Assembly (NCBI GenBank): GCA_020851975.1
Contig: JADZBS010000003.1
Coordinates: forward strand, 62,001-126,000
DNA: 64,000 nt
DNA from: Gammaproteobacteria bacterium
GTDB lineage: Bacteria > Pseudomonadota > Gammaproteobacteria > Steroidobacterales > GCA-2729495
Direction: 5' to 3'
Position 1 is the first letter of the stretch; the number at the start of each line of letters is the position of its first letter. Below are positions 47,254 to 55,637 of this stretch, in pieces. A model generated the notes under the pieces. It had not been told where the DNA came from. It was given only the letters and a program-made list of their open reading frames with translations, and searched no databases. The position numbers and the translations under genes are program-made.

Positions 47254-48552
47254 GTGAAACCGAGAAAATCCGGCCGCTTCGTCAGCCAGCTCACCAAGAG
47301 CACCATGGCGGTCGTCATGGCGGGCGGACGTGGGGAGCGGCTCATGCACCTGACGCGCCACCGCGCCAAGCCGGCCATGCCCTTCGGCGGCAAGTACCGC
47401 ATCATCGACTTCTCGCTGTCGAACTGCGTGAATTCCGGGATCCGCCAGATCCTCGTGCTGACGCAGTACAAGGCGCACTCGCTCATCCAGCACATCCAGC
47501 GCGGCTGGGGCTATCTGCGCGGCGAGCTCGGCGAGTTCGTGCAGCTCGTGCCGGCCCAACAGCGCATCGGCGATCACTGGTACCGCGGCACGGCGGACGC
47601 CGTCTACCAGAACCTCGACATCATCGCAGCCTATCACCCGGACCTCGTGCTCGTGCTCGCCGGCGACCACGTGTACAAGATGGACTACGGGCCGATGATC
47701 GCCTATCACGTCGAGAAGAATGCCGACATCACCGTCGGCGTGGTCCAGGTGCCCGTTTCCCAGGCACATGAGTTCGGCGTGATGACGGTCGACGACAACC
47801 AGCGCGTCACGCGCTTCATGGAGAAACCGGCCCGTCCCGAGCCCATGCCCGGACGCAGCGACGTGGCCCTGGTATCCATGGGCATCTACGTGTTCACCCG
47901 CGATTTCCTCGAAGCGCGCCTCGCCGCCGACGCCGCGGACCCGAGATCCTCGCACGACTTCGGCAAGAACGTCATTCCCGGCAACATTGCCGGCGGACGC
48001 GTCTATGCCTACTCATTCCAGGACGTGAAGACTGCGGCACAGGCCTACTGGCGCGATGTCGGCACCGTCGATGCGTTCTACGAAGCCAACATGGAGCTCG
48101 TCTACGTCACCCCGGAGCTGAACCTCTACGACGAGGACTGGCCGATCTGGACCTACCAGGAGCACGTGCCGGCGGCCAAGTTCGTCCTCGACGAGGACGG
48201 CCGCCGTGGCGAGGCGATCAACTCGCTCGTCTCGGGCGGCTGCATCGTCTCGGGTGCGACGGTGCGCGAGTCGCTGCTGTTCGTGAACAGCCATGTCGAC
48301 GAGCGCTCGTCGGTCTATCGCTCGGTGCTGCTGCCGAACGTCCGGGTCGGGCGCGACTGCCACATCGCCAGGGCCATCCTCGACGAGGGCTGCACGGTGC
48401 CGGACGGAATGCGCATCGGGTCCGACCTGGCGGAGGACGCGCAGCGTTTCTGCGTCACCGAACGCGGCGTCGTGCTGGTCACCCCCGGCATGCTCGCCGG
48501 ATTCGGCAGCGTGCGCGAGGATGCGCGCCGCGAGGCAAGGGGCCGGGGCTGA
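47254..48552 (+). CDS. glgC: Glucose-1-phosphate adenylyltransferase (ADP-glucose pyrophosphorylase)
   Basis: A 432-residue enzyme making ADP-glucose from ATP and glucose-1-phosphate, the committed step of bacterial glycogen synthesis. Motifs: VVMAGGRGERLMHLTRHRAKPAMPFGGKYRIIDFSLSN (nucleotide loop and allosteric region), HWYRGTADAVYQN, LAGDHVYKMDY, FMEKP, SSHDFGKNVIP and the left-handed beta-helix with IVSGATVRESLLF. I use the GTG at 47254 (RBS aggggcgag). The first 48 track residues are the promoter region. malQ follows after 13 bases. Confidence 0.95.
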   Translation: MKPRKSGRFVSQLTKSTMAVVMAGGRGERLMHLTRHRAKPAMPFGGKYRIIDFSLSNCVNSGIRQILVLTQYKAHSLIQHIQRGWGYLRGELGEFVQLVPAQQRIGDHWYRGTADAVYQNLDIIAAYHPDLVLVLAGDHVYKMDYGPMIAYHVEKNADITVGVVQVPVSQAHEFGVMTVDDNQRVTRFMEKPARPEPMPGRSDVALVSMGIYVFTRDFLEARLAADAADPRSSHDFGKNVIPGNIAGGRVYAYSFQDVKTAAQAYWRDVGTVDAFYEANMELVYVTPELNLYDEDWPIWTYQEHVPAAKFVLDEDGRRGEAINSLVSGGCIVSGATVRESLLFVNSHVDERSSVYRSVLLPNVRVGRDCHIARAILDEGCTVPDGMRIGSDLAEDAQRFCVTERGVVLVTPGMLAGFGSVREDARREARGRG

Positions 48553-48565
48553 AACCACCGTCGCG

Positions 48566-50017
48566 ATGAGCACCCTCCTCGACCGGCGTCGCGCCGGCGT
48601 CCTGCTGCACCCGACCTCGCTGCCGGGTTCCGGTGGCACCGGCACGCTAGGCGACGACGCCCGCCGGTTTCTCGACTTTCTCGCTGCCGGCGGCTTCACC
48701 GTGTGGCAGACGCTGCCACTCGGCCCGGTCGACCACAGCCGCTCGCCCTACCAGGTGAAGTCCGCGCATGCCGGCAATCCCGAACTCGTGGACCACGCCG
48801 GGCTGGTGGCGCGCGGCTGGCTCGCCGAGTCCGAGCGCACGCTGCCGGTCGTCGAGTGCCTGCAGCGTGCCTATGCGCGCTTTCGAGATTCGGCCGGCGC
48901 CGGCGAACGCGCCGCTTTCGATCGCTTCGTCCAGCAACAGCGCAACTGGCTGCTGCCTTACTCGCTGTTCGAGCACCACCGCCGCGAGACGGGTGGACGC
49001 CCGTGGTGGGAGTGGCCGGCACCGATCCGCGAGCGCCAGCCGGCGGCATTGACCGCGACGCTGGCGGCGGCCCGCGACAGCCTGCGGAGCATCGCCTTCG
49101 AGCAGTACCTGTTCGATCACCAGTGGCAGCAACTGCGCGACCAGGCAAGAGCGCGCGGCATCCTGCTGTTCGGCGACCTGCCGTTCTACGTCGATCTCGA
49201 CAGCGTGGAAGTCTGGTGGCACCGGCGATTCTTCCGGGTGGACGCCGCCGGCCAGCCCGCTGCCGTCGCCGGCGTGCCGCCCGATTATTTCAACGCCGAC
49301 GGTCAGCTCTGGGGCAACCCCCTCTACGACTGGGTTGCGCTCGAAGCGGACGGATTCCGCTGGTGGATCGACCGCATCCGCAGCCAGCTCGGCCGTTTCG
49401 ACCTGCTGCGTATCGACCACTTCCGCGCGCTGGAGTCCTACTGGGAGGTGCCGGCCGGCGCGACCACCGCTCGCGACGGGTGCTGGCAACCGGCGCCGGG
49501 TGCCACCCTGCTCGCCGCCCTCGCGCGCGATCTCGGCGAGATGCCGCTGGTGGCGGAGGATCTCGGCACCATCACCCCGGCGGTCAGGGAACTGCGCGAG
49601 TCCTTCGGCCTGCCGGGCATGCTGGTGCTGCAGTTCGCCTTCGACGGCTCGGCGCAGAACCCCTACCTGCCGGCGAACCACATCGAGAACGCGGTGGTGT
49701 ACACCGGCACGCACGACAACGACACCACGCTCGGCTGGTACGCCTCGCTCGATGCCGGTACGCGCGCACGCGTGGACGCCTGCCTCGCCAGCACGCCGGG
49801 CGACATGCCGGGTGCGCTGATCCGCGCCGCTTTCGCTTCCCCGGCCATGCTGGCCGTGCTGCCGATGCAGGATCTGCTGGGCCTCGGTGGCGAGGCGCGC
49901 ATGAATGTGCCGGGCACACCCGGCGGCAACTGGGCCTGGCGTTTCGGCTGGGAGCAGGTCGATGCAGCGCTGACGGACCGCTGCCGGCGCCTGGCGGTGA
50001 TGTCGGGACGGACCTGA
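48566..50017 (+). CDS. malQ: 4-alpha-glucanotransferase (amylomaltase)
   Basis: A 483-residue GH77 enzyme that transfers segments between alpha-1,4-glucans. Motifs: RRAGVLLHPTSLPG at the N-terminus, FGDLPFYVDLDSVEVW, LLRIDHFRALESYW (catalytic Asp), PLVAEDLGTITPAV (Glu) and YTGTHDNDTTLGWY (Asp). It probably works on maltodextrins released by GlgX and GlgP. It is transcribed with glgC and converges with glgA, leaving 21 bases. Confidence 0.94.
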   Translation: MSTLLDRRRAGVLLHPTSLPGSGGTGTLGDDARRFLDFLAAGGFTVWQTLPLGPVDHSRSPYQVKSAHAGNPELVDHAGLVARGWLAESERTLPVVECLQRAYARFRDSAGAGERAAFDRFVQQQRNWLLPYSLFEHHRRETGGRPWWEWPAPIRERQPAALTATLAAARDSLRSIAFEQYLFDHQWQQLRDQARARGILLFGDLPFYVDLDSVEVWWHRRFFRVDAAGQPAAVAGVPPDYFNADGQLWGNPLYDWVALEADGFRWWIDRIRSQLGRFDLLRIDHFRALESYWEVPAGATTARDGCWQPAPGATLLAALARDLGEMPLVAEDLGTITPAVRELRESFGLPGMLVLQFAFDGSAQNPYLPANHIENAVVYTGTHDNDTTLGWYASLDAGTRARVDACLASTPGDMPGALIRAAFASPAMLAVLPMQDLLGLGGEARMNVPGTPGGNWAWRFGWEQVDAALTDRCRRLAVMSGRT

Positions 50018-50038
50018 AGCAGGCGTCTGCAGCAGCGC

Positions 50039-51490
50039 TCAGCCACCCGCGAGGCGTGCGAACAGCGCCTCGTACTGCGGGCCCTGGTGATCCCAGGAGT
50101 AGTCCTGTCGCATGCCGTTCCTCACGAGCTGCTGCCAGGCGCGCTCGTCGCCGAACCAGTCGAGCGCGGTATCGAGGCCCCAGGTCAGGCCGCCAACGTC
50201 GGCGTCGCGGAACACGCAGCCCGTACCGATGCCCGTCGACGGGTCGAAGTGCGTCACCGTGTCGGCGAGTCCGCCCGTCATGCGCACCACCGGCACCGTG
50301 CCATAGCGCATGGCATAGAGCTGTGTCAGGCCGCAGGGTTCGTAGCGCGACGGCACCAGCAGCAGGTCGCTGCCGGCGATGATGCGATGGGCGAGCGGCT
50401 CGTCCTGCGCCTGCACGTGCGCCACCCAGCCCGGAAAGCGCTGCGTGAGTTCCTGCAGCCCGGCCACGTAGGCCGGCTCACCGTCACCGAGGAGGGCGCA
50501 GCCGAAAGGCCGCCGGTCGAGCATGGCAGGCAGGGCTTCGAGGATCAGGTCGATGCCCTTCTGCCCGGCGAGCCGCGAGACGAGGCCCACGAGAGGCACT
50601 CCGGCCGGCAGGGCGAGCCCGAGATCATCGAGCAATGCGGCGCGCACCACGCGCTTTCCGCACAGGTCAGCCGCCGAATAGTGCTGCGGCAGGTGCGGAT
50701 CGTGCTCCGGGCTCCAGCGGCCATAGTCCACACCGTTCAGGATCCCGGCGAGGCGGTGGCGGCGCGAGCGCAACAACTCGTCGAGCCCCATGCCGTATTC
50801 GGGCGTCTGGATCTCGCGCGCGTGCGTGGGACTCACCGTCGTCAGGGCGTCGGCGTGAGCGATGCCTGCCCTGAGGAAATTCACCTGTCCTTCGCGAAGA
50901 TCTTCGGCTGCGAACAACCGCGTGAGCGCCGCCTCCCCACAACGGGCCAGCAAGACGGCGTCGAACACGCCCTGGTAGCCGATGTTGTGGAGCGTCAGGA
51001 CCGTGTAGGCCTGCCGGAAGACGCGCTCGGCCGCGAAGCGCTCGCGCACCATGAGCGCTGCCGGCGCTGCATGCCAGTCGTGGCAGTGCAGGATGTCCGG
51101 CGCGAAGCCGGCCTCGACGGCCAGTTCGAGCGCGGCGCGCGACAGCAGCAGGAAACGCATGGCCTCGTTCTCGCCGCTCGAATACACGCTGCCACCGAAG
51201 AGATCCGGTGCATCGACGGCGTAGACGGCGGGCCCCGCCGGGTCGGCGCCGGCGAGACGATGGACGGCATAGCGGATCGGGTTGGCGCCAGCCTCCCAAT
51301 AGCGTGGTCCGACGACGGCGTGCGGCTCGAGGCGCACGCCCTGCGTGCGCAGAGCGCCGTAGTACGGCAGCACGGCGACGACCTGGTGGCCGCGCCCGCT
51401 CAGCCAGTGCGAGAGGCCGGCCGTGACGTCGGCCAGGCCACCGATCTTGGCGAACGGGGCAAATTCGGCGCAGAGCGTGAGGATACGCAC
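50039..51490 (-). CDS. glgA: Glycogen synthase (ADP-glucose dependent)
   Basis: A 483-residue GT5 glycosyltransferase that extends alpha-1,4-glucan from ADP-glucose. Family hallmarks: FAKIGGLADVTAGL near the N-terminus (KxGG, ADP binding), HCHDWHAAPAALM, TLHNIGYQG, NGVDYGRWSPEHD, VSRLAGQKG and SRYEPCGLTQLYAMRYGTVPVV (E-x7-E). I use the GTG at 51490 (VRILTLCAEFAPFAKIGG) because KxGG then sits at its usual distance. The track ATG at 51541 adds 17 residues and cannot be excluded, as neither start has a good RBS. It is the only glg gene of the island not in an operon with another glg gene. Confidence 0.92.
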   Translation of the reverse strand: MRILTLCAEFAPFAKIGGLADVTAGLSHWLSGRGHQVVAVLPYYGALRTQGVRLEPHAVVGPRYWEAGANPIRYAVHRLAGADPAGPAVYAVDAPDLFGGSVYSSGENEAMRFLLLSRAALELAVEAGFAPDILHCHDWHAAPAALMVRERFAAERVFRQAYTVLTLHNIGYQGVFDAVLLARCGEAALTRLFAAEDLREGQVNFLRAGIAHADALTTVSPTHAREIQTPEYGMGLDELLRSRRHRLAGILNGVDYGRWSPEHDPHLPQHYSAADLCGKRVVRAALLDDLGLALPAGVPLVGLVSRLAGQKGIDLILEALPAMLDRRPFGCALLGDGEPAYVAGLQELTQRFPGWVAHVQAQDEPLAHRIIAGSDLLLVPSRYEPCGLTQLYAMRYGTVPVVRMTGGLADTVTHFDPSTGIGTGCVFRDADVGGLTWGLDTALDWFGDERAWQQLVRNGMRQDYSWDHQGPQYEALFARLAGG

Positions 51491-51571
51491 GGATTCAGGG
51501 TCGCCGGCCCATGCCCCGGAGCAGCTCGCCGGGTGCGCCATCTGGCGCGAAGAGGACCCCGGCTCTCGTCG

Positions 51572-52012
51572 TCAGCCGCTGCGCACCGACAACACGGGGC
51601 AGGCCGCGTGACGCAGCACGGCCTCCGTCGTGCTGCCGAGGAGCACGTGCTTCAGGCCGCTGTAGCCGTGGGTGGTCATGACGATCAGGGCGGCCTTGTG
51701 GCTGTTCGCATAACTCACCAGTTGCTCGGCCGGCCGTCCGACCAGCACCCGCGTGGTGAAGCCGCCCAGCGCCTTCAGGTGAGCATCCACGAAGTTGGCC
51801 ATGCGCTTCTCGGCACTGCGGGTGAGTTCGTCGACGGACGGGATCGGCACCGGACCCATGTCGAGCGTGGCGTAGATATGCGGTTCCTCGACGACATAGA
51901 TCACGTGAACGTCCGCCTGCAACTGGTCCGCCATCCGCCGGACCCAGGGCAGCGCGCCGGCGGACATTTCCGAGAAGTCGGTGGGAAAGACGATGACGTT
52001 CCTGGCAGGCAT
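51572..52012 (-). CDS. Universal stress protein, UspA family
   Basis: A 146-residue single-domain Usp protein. It has the opening NVIVFPTDFSEMSAGALPWVRRMADQL, VHVIYVVE and the ATP-binding pattern G-2x-G-9x-G(S/T) in HGYSGLKHVLLGSTTEAVLRHAACPVLSVR. The role is resistance to starvation or oxidative stress. It lies just upstream of glgA on the same strand, a plausible link between stress and storage metabolism. Confidence 0.92.
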   Translation of the reverse strand: MPARNVIVFPTDFSEMSAGALPWVRRMADQLQADVHVIYVVEEPHIYATLDMGPVPIPSVDELTRSAEKRMANFVDAHLKALGGFTTRVLVGRPAEQLVSYANSHKAALIVMTTHGYSGLKHVLLGSTTEAVLRHAACPVLSVRSG

Positions 52013-52245
52013 GATGATTCTCCGTCCGCACGATACTGGACCGGATCCCGCTCCGCCTCAGGCGGACTCGAGCCGGCTGCTGGGGGTCGTGCGTCGTAGC
52101 TTAACGCAGACGTCGCCGGTGCGCGTCACGGCGCTGCCGGTGGCGTCCGGTCACATCGCCAGGGATGCGGAAGGAACCGCCGCCGCTGTTTCCGAACAGG
52201 CAGTTACGGTGGCGCCGGGAACGACCTGGTCCGTCACCGGAAGGT

Positions 52246-52722
52246 TCAGACCGCCGCGCGGGGACGTGGCAGCCCCGGGCTGCGCCGCTCTCCGGCCGGG
52301 CCGTACTCGGCTGCCGCCGCCGGCTTGCCACGCAGGCAGCGCAGCGTGCCCTCCACGCGCCGGCGCTGGCCGCGGATCATCTGGCCGTTGGCATCGTTCA
52401 GCGCGCGGCATTGCTGGGTCAGCGCCAGCACCTGCTGCCAGCGCTGGCCGATCCCGCCGTCGGCACTGAAGCTGCGTCCCGCACGACCCGGACGGTCGGC
52501 GAGGCCCAGGCGGTCGAGCGTCGCCTGACGGCGTTGTTCGATGCCGTCGGCGCCGGCAATGGCACTGGCCTTGTTGCTGACGGCCCGGAGCAGGGCCTCG
52601 CCGTCGCGCGCGGCGAGGGCGTCACGCTCGGACTCGAGTGCGAGCAGCACGGATTGCATGGCGTCGATCTGCTCGTCGAGCAACTGCGCCAGTTCGCGGT
52701 CGGGAAGGGTATCGCGCGGCAC
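52246..52722 (-). CDS. flgN: Flagellar export chaperone FlgN
   Basis: A 158-residue, mostly helical FlgN-like protein that binds the hook-filament junction proteins FlgK and FlgL before export. LAQLLDEQIDAMQSVLLALESERDALAARDGEALLRAVSNKASAI is the coiled-coil region. FlgN sequences diverge, so position (directly after flgM and next to the flagellar block) adds to the call. The start is GTG at 52722, with gagg upstream. Confidence 0.85.
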   Translation of the reverse strand: MPRDTLPDRELAQLLDEQIDAMQSVLLALESERDALAARDGEALLRAVSNKASAIAGADGIEQRRQATLDRLGLADRPGRAGRSFSADGGIGQRWQQVLALTQQCRALNDANGQMIRGQRRRVEGTLRCLRGKPAAAAEYGPAGERRSPGLPRPRAAV

Positions 52723-52729
52723 GGTGACC

Positions 52730-53041
52730 TCAGGCCAGATCCTGTTCCATGCGGATCAGGCGGGCGGCGATGCGCGCGGCATCGGGCCGGTAGTTGCCGG
52801 ACTCGATGCGTTCACGCAGCTCCTCGACCCGGGCGCGGTCCACGTCGGGAACCTCCGCGAGTCGCGCCTCGATGCCCTTGAGTCGCGCGGCGGTGCCGGT
52901 CAGTTCGACCTCATCGCGCGCAGCCCGGGCACGTTGCGTGGGGCCGGCCTCGGCGCTGCCCTGCGGGCGGCCGACGGCGCGGCTGCGCGTCGTGGGGACG
53001 TCGAGCCCCACCCTGCCGAAACTGCCGATCTTGTCCGCCAT
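52730..53041 (-). CDS. flgM: Anti-sigma-28 factor FlgM
   Basis: A 103-residue FlgM. It is disordered in the N-terminal half and has helices near the C-terminus (DRARVEELRERIESGNYRPDAARIAARLIRMEQDL) that hold FliA. When the hook is complete, FlgM is exported and FliA is freed. The start is MADKIGSFGRVG at 53041 (RBS gggagagcag); the track extension is the promoter. A sigma-28-type promoter precedes it, as expected for a gene under the control of its own target. Confidence 0.88.
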   Translation of the reverse strand: MADKIGSFGRVGLDVPTTRSRAVGRPQGSAEAGPTQRARAARDEVELTGTAARLKGIEARLAEVPDVDRARVEELRERIESGNYRPDAARIAARLIRMEQDLA

Positions 53042-53084
53042 CACTGCTCTCCCAAACTCCACGCCTGTCGGGTTCCCGCCGGTG

Positions 53085-53112
53085 TTATCGGCACCGAGCG
53101 GTCCGACCTTTA
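53085..53112 (-). promoter_or_regulatory. Sigma-28 (FliA) type promoter of flgM
   Basis: Read on the minus strand: TAAA-N16-GCCGATAA. The consensus is TAAA-N15-GCCGATAA, so the -10 is perfect and the spacer is one base long. It ends 43 bases before the flgM start. Confidence 0.65.
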
Positions 53113-53152
53113 GGGCGCAATAATCGCGCTGCGCCAACCCAGTCTGGTGCCC

Positions 53153-53872
53153 TCACGGCACCCGGATCTCGACCGACTTCTCATTCCGGACGACACCCTG
53201 GAGCACCCGGCGCGAGGACGGGTTCTCCACGCTGATGATTTCACCTAATGCGCCGTCGGCGCGCGCAATGCCCGCCATCTGGACCGCGATCGCCCCGGAC
53301 TTCGCCTCGAGGGTGACCTGCTGGCCCCGGCGGATCAGGACCGGCGCCGTCAGTTGCACCGGGGCGATGACGGCGCCTGCCGGCAGGCTGCGGCGCAGGA
53401 CCTGGCCGATGGCCGCACCGGTACTCGTGAGGTAGCCGCCCGGCACGGCGGCCACCACCCGGTCCGCCAAAATCACGTCGCCTGCCGCCAAAACTTTGCC
53501 ACGCTCGAGCGGCACAGCCGTCACGACCAGGGCCCGGCGCACCGTGACCTCGACGGGCACGCGCAGGCGCCAGGAACGCGGGCCATCGCACCGCACCTCC
53601 ACGCTGAACCGGCTGGCTTCGCCTGCCGCGTCCGGCACCGCTGCCTGCAGCGGCTGCCCGCAGGCAGGCAGACGCAGCCGCGGATCCACTGGCGCTGCGC
53701 TCACCTCGACGTGCTCGGCAGGATCCGTGTAGCGCGCCGCTACGACCTGCTCGGCGCTCGTGCCGATCGACGCGAGGTCCTGCCAGGTGTCAGCGCCGGC
53801 CTCGGGGCCGAACACCGCGAATCCCGCCAGCGCCACGGCATGAACCCTGCATCGGTAGGAGTGGTGTTTCAT
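53153..53872 (-). CDS. flgA: Flagella basal body P-ring assembly protein FlgA
   Basis: A 239-residue periplasmic chaperone for P-ring protein FlgI. It has a signal peptide (MKHHSYRCRVHAVALAGFAVFGPEAGA), then the SAF domain region: VTAVPLERGKVLAAGDVILADRVVAAVPGGYLTSTGAAIGQVLRRSLPAGAVIAPVQLTAPVLIRRGQQVTLEAKSGAIAVQMAGIA. The start at 53872 follows the signal peptide. The track ORF runs 138 residues further, across the intergenic region. It is divergent from flgB and encoded upstream of flgM on the same strand. Confidence 0.92.
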   Translation of the reverse strand: MKHHSYRCRVHAVALAGFAVFGPEAGADTWQDLASIGTSAEQVVAARYTDPAEHVEVSAAPVDPRLRLPACGQPLQAAVPDAAGEASRFSVEVRCDGPRSWRLRVPVEVTVRRALVVTAVPLERGKVLAAGDVILADRVVAAVPGGYLTSTGAAIGQVLRRSLPAGAVIAPVQLTAPVLIRRGQQVTLEAKSGAIAVQMAGIARADGALGEIISVENPSSRRVLQGVVRNEKSVEIRVP

Positions 53873-54033
53873 CGTGAACGGGATATTTGCAAGATCCATG
53901 CCGGCCGGTGGAAAGGCGGGGCGGGCTCGCCGGCGGCAAGTCGCTGCCCTCGTTGCAGGCCGTTGCCCCTGTCGTGGCAGGTCCTTGCCGTTCGGGCTGC
54001 ACGGCGCACGGCACCTGTCCCTACCGGTCGTCA

Positions 54034-54049
54034 TGGCACGCCTCTTGCA
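54034..54049 (+). promoter_or_regulatory. Sigma-54 (RpoN) promoter of the flgB operon
   Basis: TGGCACG-cctc-TTGCA matches the -24/-12 consensus of sigma-54 at every conserved base, with correct spacing. Transcription should start near 54061, 28 bases before flgB. Sigma-54 control of hook-basal body genes (FlrC/FleR-type activator) is known in polar flagellates such as Vibrio and Pseudomonas. Confidence 0.85.
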
Positions 54050-54088
54050 ACGCCCCCTGCAGGCAAGACACGCACACGGGAGTGAGCG

Positions 54089-54487
54089 ATGCCACTCGAC
54101 ATCAACCAGGTGTTCGCACCGCACGAGCGGGTGCTGACCACGGCGAGCCAGCGCATGGAACTGCTGGCCGCCAACATGGCCAATGCCGACACACCTAATT
54201 ACAAGGCGCGCGATCTCGACTTCCGCGCCGCCCTGCAGTCGGCGGAAGCCGGCAGCATGAGCCTCGCTGCCACGAACCCGGGGCACATCGGTAGAGCCAG
54301 TCGCGGCAGCGGCCGGGCCGAGGTGCTGTACCGCGTGCCCGACCAGCCCACGCTCGACGGCAACACCGTCGATGCCCAGAAGGAAAGCGCCGCCATCGCC
54401 GAGACCGCGACGCGCTACCAGGCGTCTCTCACCTTCCTCGACCAGCGCATCCGCGGGCTGCGCATGGCCATCACCGGAGGACGCTGA
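54089..54487 (+). CDS. flgB: Flagellar basal-body rod protein FlgB
   Basis: A 132-residue proximal rod protein. It has the rod-family N-terminal signature [27 protein letters not shown] and a matching C-terminal helix ([24 protein letters not shown]). gggag precedes the ATG. It is the first gene of the flg operon; flgC begins 2 bases after its stop. Confidence 0.95.
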   Translation: MPLDINQVFAPHERVLTTASQRMELLAANMANADTPNYKARDLDFRAALQSAEAGSMSLAATNPGHIGRASRGSGRAEVLYRVPDQPTLDGNTVDAQKESAAIAETATRYQASLTFLDQRIRGLRMAITGGR

Positions 54488-54489
54488 TC

Positions 54490-54915
54490 ATGGCTCTCTT
54501 CAAGATCTTCGACATCGCCGGCTCCGCCATGAGCGCGCAGTCGGTGCGACTCAACGCCACCGCGAGCAACCTCGCCAACGCCAGCAGCGTCGCCGGCAGC
54601 CCCGAGGCCGCCTATCGCGCACGCCAGCCGGTGTTCCAGGCCGCCATGGCGGAGGCCACCGGCGACCTGCTGACGGACCCGGCCTCCGCCGGCGTGAAGG
54701 TCACCGGCGTGCTCGAGAGCCAGGCACCGCCGGCACGCGTGTACCAGCCCGGGCATCCGCAGGCGGACGCCGAAGGCTACGTCTACATGTCCAACGTCAA
54801 CGTCGTGGACGAGATGGTCAACATGATCTCGGCCTCGCGCACCTACCAGAACAGCGTCGAAGTGCTCAACACGTCCAAGGAGCTGCTGCTCCGGACGCTG
54901 AGCCTCGGCCAGTGA
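54490..54915 (+). CDS. flgC: Flagellar basal-body rod protein FlgC
   Basis: A 141-residue proximal rod protein. The N-terminal helix has [34 protein letters not shown], and the C-terminal helix [39 protein letters not shown] is typical of FlgC. Confidence 0.96.
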   Translation: MALFKIFDIAGSAMSAQSVRLNATASNLANASSVAGSPEAAYRARQPVFQAAMAEATGDLLTDPASAGVKVTGVLESQAPPARVYQPGHPQADAEGYVYMSNVNVVDEMVNMISASRTYQNSVEVLNTSKELLLRTLSLGQ

Positions 54916-54933
54916 CGCCAGGAGCGATGACCC

Positions 54934-55614
54934 ATGGCCACGATCGACGGCAGCTCTTTCTACGGTGATCTCGGCTCGTCCTACCGGCTGCAGCAGCCGG
55001 CCCAGAAGGACCGCCAGGCCCTCGGCCAGGAGGAATTCCTGAAGCTGATGCTCACGCAGTTCCGCAACCAGGATCCGCTCAAGCCACAGGATCCGGCGGA
55101 GTTCCTGTCGCAGCTCGCGCAGGTCTCGAGCGTGACCGGCATCGCCGAGATGAAGAACTCCATCGCGACACTCGCCGACTCGCTGTACGCCGGCCAGGCG
55201 CTGCAGGCGGCGAGCGTCGTCGGCCGCAGCGTGCTCGCCCCGTCCGACGCCGCCACGCTCGCCGCCGGCGAGACCGTGCGCGGTGCCGTCGACCTGCCCG
55301 CCTCCACCCAGGCCGGGTTCGTGCGCGTGCTCGACGGCAGCGGCGCACTGGTGCGCGAAATCCCGCTCGGGCCGCGCGCCGCCGGACTGGCGAGTTTCGA
55401 GTGGGACGGTCGCACCGCCACCGGCCAGGGCGCCGCTCCGGGCAGCTACCGCATCGTCGCCGGCTACCGCAGCTCGGGCCAGGAAATCGCCGCCGATACC
55501 TTCGTCGCCAAGCGAGTCGCCAGCGTTGCCCTCGGCGGCGATGGCGGACGCACGGAAATCACCACCACGGACAACCAGACGCTCGGCCTCGGCGAAGTCC
55601 GGGCCATCTACTAG
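54934..55614 (+). CDS. flgD: Flagellar hook assembly scaffold FlgD
   Basis: A 226-residue hook cap protein. The conserved N-terminus LGQEEFLKLMLTQFRNQDPLKPQDPAEFLSQLAQVSSVTGIAEM is required for hook assembly. The Ig-like C-terminal part has FEWDGRTATGQGAAPGSYRI. It caps the growing hook and is discarded before filament assembly. Confidence 0.96.
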   Translation: MATIDGSSFYGDLGSSYRLQQPAQKDRQALGQEEFLKLMLTQFRNQDPLKPQDPAEFLSQLAQVSSVTGIAEMKNSIATLADSLYAGQALQAASVVGRSVLAPSDAATLAAGETVRGAVDLPASTQAGFVRVLDGSGALVREIPLGPRAAGLASFEWDGRTATGQGAAPGSYRIVAGYRSSGQEIAADTFVAKRVASVALGGDGGRTEITTTDNQTLGLGEVRAIY

Positions 55615-55637
55615 TCATCGACCAGAGGAGACGCCAC

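Noticed and set aside
53888-53903. Sigma-54-like box CGGCATG-gatc-TTGCA for flgA
   Set aside because: Spacing is right, but transcription would start about 5 bases before the flgA ATG, leaving no room for an RBS, and the -24 element is imperfect.
53975-53989. TGGCAGG-tcc-TTGCC on the plus strand
   Set aside because: Only 9 bases lie between the GG and GC elements; sigma-54 needs 10. The full-consensus site at 54034 is the better candidate.
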